Source: Candidatus Anammoxibacter sp.
Lineage (GTDB): Bacteria; Planctomycetota; Brocadiia; Brocadiales; Anammoxibacteraceae
DNA: 63,289 nucleotides
Direction: 5' to 3'
Assembly: GCA_021777055.1 (NCBI GenBank)
Contig: JAIQZO010000085.1
Span: 1-63,289, forward strand
The notes beneath the pieces were generated by a model that searched no databases, was not told the DNA's origin, and saw only the letters and a list, made by a program, of their open reading frames with translations. Made by a program: the position numbers and the translations under genes. Shown here piece after piece: positions 45,166 through 53,898 of the stretch; position 1 is the first letter of the stretch, and each line of letters starts with the position of its first letter.

Positions 45166-46455
45166 ATGAAAGTAGAAACCATATCAATAGGAAATGAGCT
45201 AATTTACGGGCGGATTGTTGATACAAATGCCGCTTTTCTGGCAAAAAGATTAAGCGAAAACGGGTTAACCGTATGCTTTCACACTGTGGTGGGCGATGGT
45301 ATTAAAGATATCAAAACTGCTCTTTCCGTTGCCGTTGAAAGAGCCGATACGGTTATTATAACCGGAGGACTTGGACCAACCATTGATGATTTGACAAGGC
45401 AGGCAATCTCAGAATTCATTGGCAGGAAACTGCTATTTGATGAAAAGGTATGGCATGATATAAAAACCAGGCTTTTAAGAAAAAGCATAAAGATATCCGA
45501 CAGCAACAAGAGACAAGCGATGATACCGGAAGGAGCAGATGCGATAAAGAACCCAATGGGTACGGCACCGGGTATTTGCACAAACCATAACAACAAAATA
45601 ATAATGGCACTTCCAGGGGTACCATCTGAGATGAAGTTAATGGTTGATGATATGGTAATTCCTTACATTCAGGAAAAGATTAACTCATTAACCTCTGATG
45701 AAAAAGGAAGTGATCTCCTTCCAGACAGGTTTATGGTAATAAAAGATGTAAACACGTTCGGAATATCAGAGTCAAAGCTGGGTGATAAGATAGCCCATTT
45801 AATGGGAGAGGAGAAAAATCCCTTAGTTGGTACACAGGCCTCAATCTCAGGAATAAAAGTAAGGCTGTCCGCCCGGGCGGATTCACAAGCCGCAGCTCTT
45901 ATGCTAATCGACAACACTATGAATGAAGCAAAGTTAGCGTTAGGATCTGGAGTGTACGGCGAAGATGAAGACCGTCTTGAAGATGCCGTCTTTGATCTTT
46001 TGAAGAGACACCAAATGACAATAGGAGTTGCCGAATCCTGTACTGGCGGGTTGACATCAAATCTCCTGACAAACGTTCCGGGTATATCTGAGTTCTTCAT
46101 TGAAGGCGTAGTAACATACTCAAACAGCGCAAAGATGATGGTATTGGGTGTACCTGAAGAGGTTTTAATCGCACACGGAGCAGTAAGCCCGCAAGTTGCG
46201 TTAGCCATGGCCCATGGGATTTGTAATCATGCAGGCACTGATATTGGTATAGGAATAACCGGAATAGCAGGCCCCGGCGGAGAAACCCCTGAGAAACCCG
46301 TAGGGCTTGTTTACATTGCCGTGAACATTAAAGGTTCCGCAGAAGTGAAAGAACATCACTTCTCAGGTAACCGGTTGGAGATTAAGAGTAGGACTGCACA
46401 CAATGCGATTAATATGGTGCGAATAAAGTTAAAGGAAATTACAAAAAAAGAGTAA
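45166..46455 (+). CDS. cinA: CinA family protein (nicotinamide-nucleotide amidase)
   Basis: The N-terminal COG1058 domain (about 1-170) resembles molybdopterin-binding folds: ISIGNELIYGRIVDTNAAF, ITGGLGPTIDDLTRQAI and ALPGVPSEMK. The C-terminal PncC domain (about 265-430) has GVAESCTGGLTSNLLT, GVVTYSNSAKMMVLGV and GITGIAGPGGETPEKPVGLV, with the catalytic Ser and its partner residues intact. The protein hydrolyses NMN-type damage products and ADP-ribose, that is NAD salvage. I use ATG 45166; a TTG immediately before it is the alternative. It is co-transcribed with cobQ by spacing, although the pathways are not directly linked. Confidence 0.9.
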   Translation: MKVETISIGNELIYGRIVDTNAAFLAKRLSENGLTVCFHTVVGDGIKDIKTALSVAVERADTVIITGGLGPTIDDLTRQAISEFIGRKLLFDEKVWHDIKTRLLRKSIKISDSNKRQAMIPEGADAIKNPMGTAPGICTNHNNKIIMALPGVPSEMKLMVDDMVIPYIQEKINSLTSDEKGSDLLPDRFMVIKDVNTFGISESKLGDKIAHLMGEEKNPLVGTQASISGIKVRLSARADSQAAALMLIDNTMNEAKLALGSGVYGEDEDRLEDAVFDLLKRHQMTIGVAESCTGGLTSNLLTNVPGISEFFIEGVVTYSNSAKMMVLGVPEEVLIAHGAVSPQVALAMAHGICNHAGTDIGIGITGIAGPGGETPEKPVGLVYIAVNIKGSAEVKEHHFSGNRLEIKSRTAHNAINMVRIKLKEITKKE

Positions 46456-46470
46456 CTATTCATCGAAATA

Positions 46471-46701
46471 ACATAGTGCGGCAAAGCCGCAACCAAAATA
46501 CAGAATACAGGAGTCAGGAGACAGAATTCAGAATAAAGCATAGATTTGTTCTTGTTTTACAATAGAGTTATTAATTGTAAATTTGTATTCACTTCCTGAA
46601 TCATGTTTTCTATTATTCTGACTTCTGTCTCCTGTATTCTGTATTCCATAAAAGCTACAAAATCTTTTTAAAAAAGAAGTTTTTATAAAGTAATACTATA
46701 A
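46471..46701 (-). repeat. MITE-like palindromic element, copy D
   Basis: The complete copy in minus orientation has the terminal GC hairpin (GTGCGGCAAAGCCGCAACC), the arm ATACAGAATACAGGAG with GAGACAGAATTCAGAATA, the centre AATAGAGTTATTAATTGTAA, the opposing arm TCTGTCTCCTGTATTCTGTA, and the AAAGAAGTTTTTATAAAGTA end. The two arms pair over more than 25 bp. It fills most of 46456-46789. Confidence 0.85.
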
Positions 46702-46789
46702 TACACCCCTAAATCTCCTCTTATTAGAGGGGACTATAAATTTTATTACTAATAATATATGCCAAAATGAGTTAAATATTGTACAAACA

Positions 46790-49700
46790 ATGGAAAATAG
46801 AAAAATAACAAAAGAGATAAGGGATGATGTCTCCCGGATCATTGTTGAATTCCACAAAAAAGTTAAAGATATCTTTGACGGCAGGTCTATGATTGATGGA
46901 TATACTGTCACCATCAGGGATGCTATAGAGGCCGCCAACTTTGTAAACCATTTTGCAGATTCTATTGGTTTGGCGGAAAGTTTGATATTTGGGATTACCA
47001 GACAGTATATTGAAAAGCTAAAGAACGACGATAAACCTGAAGTAATAGAGATCTTAAAGGAGATTAATTTCGCCGGTTTGTGCGATAGTGGAACCGAACC
47101 AGACGTGGACGAGATTTTATATCTTGGAGGCAAATCCCAGTACGCAAACCAGATCTATCTACTTGATGGCAGAGAAGAAAACATGCTGGGAAATCTGTTT
47201 CGCGTTTTAACTCGAAACACACCAAAAGTGATGCAGAATGATCTGGAAACCCTGTATGAATTATTAGTTTCAGATAAAAGGGAGGTACTGGTACCTGCAG
47301 TAAAAACCCTCGCGTTTCTTCCTGATAGCCTGAAAAAAGTAATAATAGAATTGGGAATAGATCTCTACAACGAGGAAACTGAAGTATTTATCGAATTCTT
47401 ACAACTAGCAGCCTTAATTAAAGACGAAGAGTGGAAGAAAGAGATTATTGAAAACCATCTATTTCCCAACATGGTACTGGAGCCTGATGATAATGCCAGA
47501 GATAAAAAGATAGAAACCGTTAAACTGTTGTCAGATAATATAACTGATGACCTCTGGAAAAAGAAGAAAATAGATGAGTCATTAATACCACAGTTAACTA
47601 GCCCTGACATAAATACCAGAATAGCTGCTACGGGATTAATTTGGGCACTAGCAGAACAAGCGGGAGATGATACCTGGAAAAAAGAGGTTATAGAGAACAC
47701 CCTTTTCCATGTACTTTCTGACATTGCCGGACCAGTTGCAGCATGGTGTGTAAAGGCAATAGGAGTACTATCATTAGGGTTGAGTGACTGCAAATGGAAA
47801 GAGGAGATAATAAAAAACCAACTACAAGCCGGATTCTTCCACAAATATGAAAGTGTTCGCGCTGCAGCAGTTAACGCAACAGGTGCAATACTAGCAAGAT
47901 TTGAAGACGAAGCATTAAAGAAAGGGATTATAGAAAACTATTTGCTGGAGAAACTGTTTGACACGCCAGATGTGCAGCTTGCCGTTATGGATTCTCTTTA
48001 CATGAATTTTGCCACAATGCGTGATGAAGAGTGGAAAAAAAGAATCATAGAGAAAGAGCTACTCCCAAAACTACGAACAAGAAGAGAGAGCCAGGTCGTT
48101 GTCATCTCAAGGATAGAAAAATTGCTTCTATATATTAAGAGTGAAAAGTGGAAAGAAGAGACAATTGAGACATTTTTCTTTCCAAAATTAAAAAACCGGG
48201 ACTGGTTTATTCATTCTGAAGCACTGAAAATGCTTGGTTCCTTGAACCAAAGTATTGATAATGGAAAATGGAAACAAAAGGTAGTGGAAGAACAACTTGC
48301 GCCAGCACTGATATCATACGATTTAGACATTCAGGCTGCGGCAGCCCTGGCAGTGGGTGAACTGACAAGCTGCACCGGATCAGAACAGTGGAGAAAAGAG
48401 ATTATAGAAGAACACCTTCTCCCTAAATCTCTTAGCGAAGAAGATAACAAGGTGAGAACCGCACTATTCAATGCTACAGGTAAAATTGCAACTGCAATTG
48501 ATGATAATAAGTGGCGCAAAGATTTAGTAAAAGATTACTTTATTAATAACCATAGAGACAACGGCAGAGACCAAGCCGTTACAGCAGAAGCTAACTGCAG
48601 GATAATATCGCTTCAATTGGCAAAAAATGTAGAGACCACGACTGAAATCTTTCAAAAGAATCTGGAAAAATATCTGAGTAAAGACTCTTCTGACATGGAT
48701 GACGATGAAATCCTCTCAGATAATATAAAAGAAACAGATGATAGCGTAACAATAGGCCGCTTCACCATAAGGAAGAGTACCGAGATAAGCCCACATATTC
48801 CCGACAAACTTTTCTCAACTTTAATAAACACTAGAACAACGGTGGCAGACTTGGAATTTCTTGCCGCTTCTGTAATTATAGATAAACCGGTTCTGGAGAT
48901 TGGCCCCACTGCCACACGCAAATCGGCCCTGATTCAGTACCTGGCAAGTCTGACAAATACCCCTTACAGAAGATTTAACCTAAACGGACAAACTGATAAA
49001 TATGAATTTATTGGCGGATATAAGCCAAAAACAGTCAGTCTAAATCTTGAAGAAGCTAAGACAGTTATCAACAGAACAATTAAAGATTCTGAGCACGAAA
49101 CTATTGCATCTGCAGTTACACGACTGACAGGAGAAAAGTATTCTAATGAGGCCTCTACACAATTTGTAAAAGAAGCCTTAGAAAACAGTAAGAATGACAC
49201 TATTGTCAACATAGCAGTACTTATACTCAGTGGCGAAAGCAGGCTTGAATGGCAGGATGGTATATTAATCGACGCACTTAAAAAGGGTTATTACCTAAAC
49301 CTTGATGAACTAAATCTTTCAGAAACAGAAGTTTTAGAAAGAATAAACTCTCTATTAGATGACGAGCAATCGATTGTTGTTTATGAACATGAAAATGAAA
49401 AATATATCAAAGAGAATGCTTACGAGGAACAAATAGTTAAGTATTTGCAAGAAAACAGCGGGAAGACCAGAGACGAAGCGTGTGAATATTTAAAAGATCA
49501 TAAAATCTTCAAAATAGATAAAAATTTCAGAATGTTTGCCACAATGAATCCAAAAGAGTATAAGGGCCGTAATAAACTCTCAGATCCGTTCTTGAACAGA
49601 TGGCGAATATTACGGATCGAGGAGTTACCGGATGAAGAGATTGCGGAAATCATAAAGGCAAATTACAATATTCAAAGTGAACTTCTTCTACCAATTATCC

Positions 49701-50788
49701 TGTTTCATCAATCAATCAGAGAACAGGCAGAAAAAGGAATTTTGGGTAAACACCAGAGAGAAGAGTACCACTTTACAATCAGAGATTTAAAAAGAGTATT
49801 TGACAGGGTAAACATACAGATTGAAAACCGTAGAATGAGTAAAGAAGAATTCTCATTTGATACAGAAGCAATGAAATCTTTCCTTGCAGAAGCAGTACAC
49901 GAAGTGTATGGAATGGTTTTCAGAGATGAAGAGGATCAAAAGAAGTATAGCGACTTCTTTAAAAAGGTTTTTGGGACGACCGCAGTACCTGAAGAATATA
50001 TCTCAACAGATGATCTATACACAAACTACGTAAGAACAGTTGGACATGATACGGTAACAATAGGAATACAAAACGGCGTAAGTTTACCAGTGTTTAAAGG
50101 TAACAAATCGGCTCACATTCCGGGTAGTAAATCCACATTAACACATGTTAGAACAACACTAAATTATTTACGAAGAGTAGCGCAGTCTGTTAAATTAGGA
50201 GAGCCTGTTCATCTAGTTGGACCAACTGCATCAGCCAAGACAAGCATAGTAAGATATTTAGCATATTTAACAAACTCAGGATTTCAAAGGGTTTCACTCG
50301 CTGGTCAGACTGATACAGCAGACATAATAGGACAGTATCAGGCAACCAATATAAGAGGCCAGTACAATTGGCAAGACGGGACATTGCTTAAAGCTATGAA
50401 GAACGGGGACTACTTACTACTGGATGAGCTCAACCTTGCAGAGCCTCAAATACTGGAGCGATTAAATTCACTCCTTGATACAGGAAGGATAGTAATAAGT
50501 GAACACGATAACGAGACATATGTAAACGCTGACCTTTACGAGAAAATGATTAGTGATGGCAAAATAGAGAGAAACGATCTCATGTTTGTAAAGACACATA
50601 AGAATTTCCGTATTATTGCAGCTTCAAACCCCATTGATACTAGACACCATGGACGAACAAGATTGTCACTGGCATTTCGTAACAGATTCAGAGAGATGTG
50701 GATGGATGAGATAGAAGACAACAGTGAGCTTTCTGAAATAGTGGCGAATGTACTTAATGACGAGAGGATTTTTGCAGAATCAAACTGA
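46790..50788 (+). CDS. HEAT-repeat protein with tandem AAA_5 (MoxR/midasin-like) ATPase domains
   Basis: The 1332-residue protein has three parts. Residues about 140-620 are about nine alpha-helical repeats, each with W-K-(K/E)-E-I-I-E-x-x-L-x-P and an A-A-x-x-A-x-G helix (HEAT/armadillo-like). The first AAA domain has GPTATRKS (about 704), the B-motif LNLDELN (about 837) and MFATMNP. The second has GPTASAKT (about 1143), LLLDELN (about 1209) and IIAASNP...RNRFREMW. Both P-loops lack the usual Gly before Lys, and the first has Arg there. The architecture resembles dynein/midasin-type remodelling ATPases. Such ATPases pair with VWA proteins, and a VWA gene follows at 51492. ATG 46790 has no clear ribosome site. 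Confidence 0.85.
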   Translation: MENRKITKEIRDDVSRIIVEFHKKVKDIFDGRSMIDGYTVTIRDAIEAANFVNHFADSIGLAESLIFGITRQYIEKLKNDDKPEVIEILKEINFAGLCDSGTEPDVDEILYLGGKSQYANQIYLLDGREENMLGNLFRVLTRNTPKVMQNDLETLYELLVSDKREVLVPAVKTLAFLPDSLKKVIIELGIDLYNEETEVFIEFLQLAALIKDEEWKKEIIENHLFPNMVLEPDDNARDKKIETVKLLSDNITDDLWKKKKIDESLIPQLTSPDINTRIAATGLIWALAEQAGDDTWKKEVIENTLFHVLSDIAGPVAAWCVKAIGVLSLGLSDCKWKEEIIKNQLQAGFFHKYESVRAAAVNATGAILARFEDEALKKGIIENYLLEKLFDTPDVQLAVMDSLYMNFATMRDEEWKKRIIEKELLPKLRTRRESQVVVISRIEKLLLYIKSEKWKEETIETFFFPKLKNRDWFIHSEALKMLGSLNQSIDNGKWKQKVVEEQLAPALISYDLDIQAAAALAVGELTSCTGSEQWRKEIIEEHLLPKSLSEEDNKVRTALFNATGKIATAIDDNKWRKDLVKDYFINNHRDNGRDQAVTAEANCRIISLQLAKNVETTTEIFQKNLEKYLSKDSSDMDDDEILSDNIKETDDSVTIGRFTIRKSTEISPHIPDKLFSTLINTRTTVADLEFLAASVIIDKPVLEIGPTATRKSALIQYLASLTNTPYRRFNLNGQTDKYEFIGGYKPKTVSLNLEEAKTVINRTIKDSEHETIASAVTRLTGEKYSNEASTQFVKEALENSKNDTIVNIAVLILSGESRLEWQDGILIDALKKGYYLNLDELNLSETEVLERINSLLDDEQSIVVYEHENEKYIKENAYEEQIVKYLQENSGKTRDEACEYLKDHKIFKIDKNFRMFATMNPKEYKGRNKLSDPFLNRWRILRIEELPDEEIAEIIKANYNIQSELLLPIILFHQSIREQAEKGILGKHQREEYHFTIRDLKRVFDRVNIQIENRRMSKEEFSFDTEAMKSFLAEAVHEVYGMVFRDEEDQKKYSDFFKKVFGTTAVPEEYISTDDLYTNYVRTVGHDTVTIGIQNGVSLPVFKGNKSAHIPGSKSTLTHVRTTLNYLRRVAQSVKLGEPVHLVGPTASAKTSIVRYLAYLTNSGFQRVSLAGQTDTADIIGQYQATNIRGQYNWQDGTLLKAMKNGDYLLLDELNLAEPQILERLNSLLDTGRIVISEHDNETYVNADLYEKMISDGKIERNDLMFVKTHKNFRIIAASNPIDTRHHGRTRLSLAFRNRFREMWMDEIEDNSELSEIVANVLNDERIFAESN

Positions 50789-50799
50789 TCGAAAAGAGA

Positions 50800-51114
50800 A
50801 TGAAACCTCTGAACAAAATACTAGAACAACTATTCTTTGGCGAATTTGAATTTACAAGACACGGGCTAATAAAAGCAGTTGAGCGTAACATCAGTGATCT
50901 GGAGATTAAAGAAGCCGGAAAAAATGCAATCATTATTGAAAGTTATCCTAAAGATAAATATAGTCCAAGTTGTTTGCTACTTGGTTATACAAAAGAAAAA
51001 CGTCCATTACATATCCAAGTATCTAGTGCTGGCACAGATACAGATCTTGTAAAAATCATTACAATTTACGAACCAGACAATTATAAATGGATTGACAATT
51101 TAAGAAGGAGGTAA
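50800..51114 (+). CDS. DUF4258 family protein (possible toxin)
   Basis: This 104-residue protein carries FEFTRHGLIKAVERNI, ALLLGYTKEKRP-like CLLLGYTKEKRPLHIQVS and a C-terminal TIYEPDNYKWIDNLRRR. These are typical of DUF4258, a BECR-fold RNase-like group often encoded next to small zinc-finger antitoxins. It starts 11 nt after the AAA gene and ends 2 nt before a YgiT-type gene. A toxin role is inference from this pairing. Confidence 0.8.
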   Translation: MKPLNKILEQLFFGEFEFTRHGLIKAVERNISDLEIKEAGKNAIIIESYPKDKYSPSCLLLGYTKEKRPLHIQVSSAGTDTDLVKIITIYEPDNYKWIDNLRRR

Positions 51115-51116
51115 GT

Positions 51117-51347
51117 ATGTTTTGCTGTAATGTTTGTGGTTCTAGAGAATCACAAGAAGAGTTAATTAATGAAATATTTATAATTGACAACAAACCTGTC
51201 TTAGTTGAAGAAATTCCTGCAATTGTGTGCTGCCGATGTAGTGAAGAAACATTTAGTCGGGAAACAACGGAGCGTATAAGAAGAATGGTTCATGGTGAAG
51301 CAAAGCCTATAAAATCAATATCTATGGATGTGTTTGCTTATGTATAG
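51117..51347 (+). CDS. YgiT-type zinc-finger protein (possible antitoxin)
   Basis: The 76-residue protein has an MqsA-N-like zinc knuckle: CCNVCGS at the N-terminus, a central strand pair (IDNKPVLVEEIPAIV) and CCRCSEETFS. This matches YgiT-type zinc fingers. It lacks the helix-turn-helix domain of full MqsA, so it would neutralise a partner without binding DNA itself. AAGGAGG lies just before the ATG. It is paired with the DUF4258 gene upstream. Confidence 0.8.
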   Translation: MFCCNVCGSRESQEELINEIFIIDNKPVLVEEIPAIVCCRCSEETFSRETTERIRRMVHGEAKPIKSISMDVFAYV

Positions 51348-51491
51348 AGAGAGTGGAGACGGCCCCAAAAGTGCCTAAAAATTGAATCGAAAATCGCTAT
51401 TCGTTAATCCTTGTTCTGAATTTAAATTTGCTTCAAGAACAACGATTTAAGATTTTTGAATTATAATAGAATTTTTTACTGATCATTCAAA

Positions 51492-53387
51492 ATGGTTAAA
51501 GATAAATACAAAACCGGAGGAGACTACCTTAAAAAGTTGTCATCCTACGGAATAGACGTTTCAAAACTTTCACATGATGACATAGTGAAGGTACAGGAAC
51601 TTGAAGAGAGAGTAGAAGCGATGGTAAAGACTACTGGAGGAGACTACTCACTTAAAGTTCGCCCTGGGAATGTATGGGCTATGAACGTAGAGAACCGTAC
51701 GATGACTTATCCTATAATTGACCTTATAACTAAAGGCACTGAAACCACCTTAGGATATGCGTTACACGAAGGCGGGCATAGAGATATAACCCGTATGATT
51801 GATAAATTCTGGTTTACAAGAGAAACTCTAAGGGCATTATATAACGTAGTTGAAGATCCAAGAGTAAACACCTATGAGGAGACAAAGTGGCCAGGTAGCA
51901 ATGAATATCTCTCAAAAACCTATGAGCTGGAATGGCCTAAGCTAGACAGCACAAAACCAATTGAATACTATGATGATTACAAGGTACAACCGCACCTTCA
52001 ATTTCTAAATTCCATAATATATTATTACAGACATGGAGTTATTGATCCAAGAATCAAGAACCAATATGTAGAGGAAATCTTTAACAAATCTATTAATGCA
52101 ATAAAAAATGCATATAGTAAACACCCCCCAACCCTTAACCCATCCGAAGATCAAAAGAGGGAGGCCCAGAGAAAGATGGGGGAAATCCTTAAGGATAAAG
52201 TGTTACCTGAGTATGAAAAACTTATCGCTGAATCCGCAAAGATAATAGAACAGGGGATGCTCAACGGAAATATACAACTCTCACTAGGACCCACCGCCAC
52301 TCCCACAGGAATAGGGACTCTATCCACAGATGAATTAACTCAGAAGACTAGAGACTATATAGAAGTTAAGTCAAAAGAGATAGCGGATAAATTTGAAGCA
52401 AAAATAACTAGACGTGATGTTGAACAATTAAAGGATGATATTGCAAAGGAAAGAAAAAGACAGGAATTAAATAAAAGCCTTAACAGTGGAGACGGAGACA
52501 ACGTACAGAGTTTAAATGATCTTATGAAGCAAAAGATCAAATATGAACGCCTCAGAAATGCCCAAAAGAGTGAGTGGGATAAATACTATTCACCCATTGC
52601 ATCCCTTGTCACCACTCTGATTGGTCTTTTGGAAAACGAACTTACAAAAGATGCAAGGCCAAAATACCACGGATTTTTCAGAACCGGTAAAAAGATCGAT
52701 ATGCGAAAATACCTGCAATACAAAGCATCTGCTTATGACCCGGCTTATGAGAAATTTTGGATGCAAAAGGCTCTGCCAAGTAAACCATCTATTAATTTTA
52801 CGTTGGTAATTGATGAATCAGGATCAATGGTTGAAGGTGAACGGGACACAAATGCACTGAAAAGCCTTGTACTTTTTATAGAGCTATTAAATCATTTTGA
52901 TTTAGATTTTAATATTATAGGCTTTTCCGATACAGCTCTTATTCACAAAGAGTTTGATGAAGATATTACATCTGTAAACAAGGACGTTTTCATACGGAAA
53001 GTCTTCAACCATATGGGTGTTGGCGCTACGGATGACAGTTCTGCATTGGAAATGGCAGTAGATACCATTATAAAAGAATCAGAGGCTGACCATAAGGTTA
53101 TTCTCATAATATCTGATGGAGAAGGAAATGTAGGTAAGTCAAAAAACGCCGGCATTGATAAATTCGGACATTATTATAATTTCACCCTTAAGGAAAACTT
53201 GAAAAAGGCAGACCGTAACGGAATAGATGTTATAGGAATAGGAATTGGTGAGGGGATAAAATATGTTCCAGATATTTATGCAAAGTCAGTTGTTGAAGAA
53301 AGAATAGATCACCTACCTCACGCCTTTGCCGACCTGATGATCGAAAAGATACTTGAAGAGAAATCCTTATATTCAAATGTCAATTAA
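51492..53387 (+). CDS. VWA-domain protein with an HEGGH (zincin-like) motif
   Basis: In this 631-residue protein the N-terminal part holds LGYALHEGGHRDITR (HEGGH about 92-96), followed by LYNVVEDPRVNTYEE about 20 residues later. This is an HExxH plus downstream Glu/Asp arrangement as in zinc peptidases and in CobT/VWA-type proteins. A charged helical middle (about 240-380) follows. The C-terminal VWA domain has a MIDAS site VIDESGSM (DxSxS at 441-445), GVGATDDSSAL and VILIISDGEG. VWA proteins work with MoxR-type ATPases in metal insertion (CobST, NorQD, CbbQO), so this is the likely partner of the ATPase at 46790. There is no signal peptide, so both are cytoplasmic. Confidence 0.82.
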   Translation: MVKDKYKTGGDYLKKLSSYGIDVSKLSHDDIVKVQELEERVEAMVKTTGGDYSLKVRPGNVWAMNVENRTMTYPIIDLITKGTETTLGYALHEGGHRDITRMIDKFWFTRETLRALYNVVEDPRVNTYEETKWPGSNEYLSKTYELEWPKLDSTKPIEYYDDYKVQPHLQFLNSIIYYYRHGVIDPRIKNQYVEEIFNKSINAIKNAYSKHPPTLNPSEDQKREAQRKMGEILKDKVLPEYEKLIAESAKIIEQGMLNGNIQLSLGPTATPTGIGTLSTDELTQKTRDYIEVKSKEIADKFEAKITRRDVEQLKDDIAKERKRQELNKSLNSGDGDNVQSLNDLMKQKIKYERLRNAQKSEWDKYYSPIASLVTTLIGLLENELTKDARPKYHGFFRTGKKIDMRKYLQYKASAYDPAYEKFWMQKALPSKPSINFTLVIDESGSMVEGERDTNALKSLVLFIELLNHFDLDFNIIGFSDTALIHKEFDEDITSVNKDVFIRKVFNHMGVGATDDSSALEMAVDTIIKESEADHKVILIISDGEGNVGKSKNAGIDKFGHYYNFTLKENLKKADRNGIDVIGIGIGEGIKYVPDIYAKSVVEERIDHLPHAFADLMIEKILEEKSLYSNVN

Positions 53388-53404
53388 ATCCCATAGCATG
53401 GTGA

Positions 53405-53826
53405 ATCCGTAACCAAAATACGAGATTCTAGATGCCGGATACTAGATACTGGCAATCAGGTAGATTTCTAGTTTTTTCAAGATGTAATATGAAAAAGAGG
53501 CAAACTCAATCTAAGATATAACATTTTAAGACCGTGCAATAAATTATCAGCACCTAGTATCAAGCATCCAGTAACTATGCCGTTTCAAATAATTTAACAA
53601 TGCACGGTAAAATTTTCTTTCTAAAAAACAAGTTTTTACAGTGTAATACTATAATTCAGGATAAAGAATAGATTTGTAGTCATTTTGATATGTTATTAAT
53701 CATAAATTCAGTATCTGCTTTCTGGATCTTGTTTTTACTTACTCAGACTTCTATCTCCTACATCCAGTGTTCTATAAAAGCTAGAAAATTTCCAAGAAAG
53801 ATGAAGTTTTTATAAAATAATTCCAT
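53405..53826 (-). repeat. Two adjoining MITE-like copies (minus orientation)
   Basis: 53405-53654 matches the variant at 34319: GGATACTAGATACTGGCA, CACCTAGTATCAAGCATCCA and AAAATTTTCTTTC...GTGTAATACTAT. 53650-53826 is a diverged standard copy: TCTGGATCTTG, CAGACTTCTATCTCCTACAT and AAGTTTTTATAAAATAATTC. They fill most of the gap 53388-53898. Confidence 0.65.
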
Positions 53827-53898
53827 ACAGTACAAATTGTACTACATCATATTTTATGATTAAATTATATTTCAATTACCAAAAAATGGAGGATTAAA

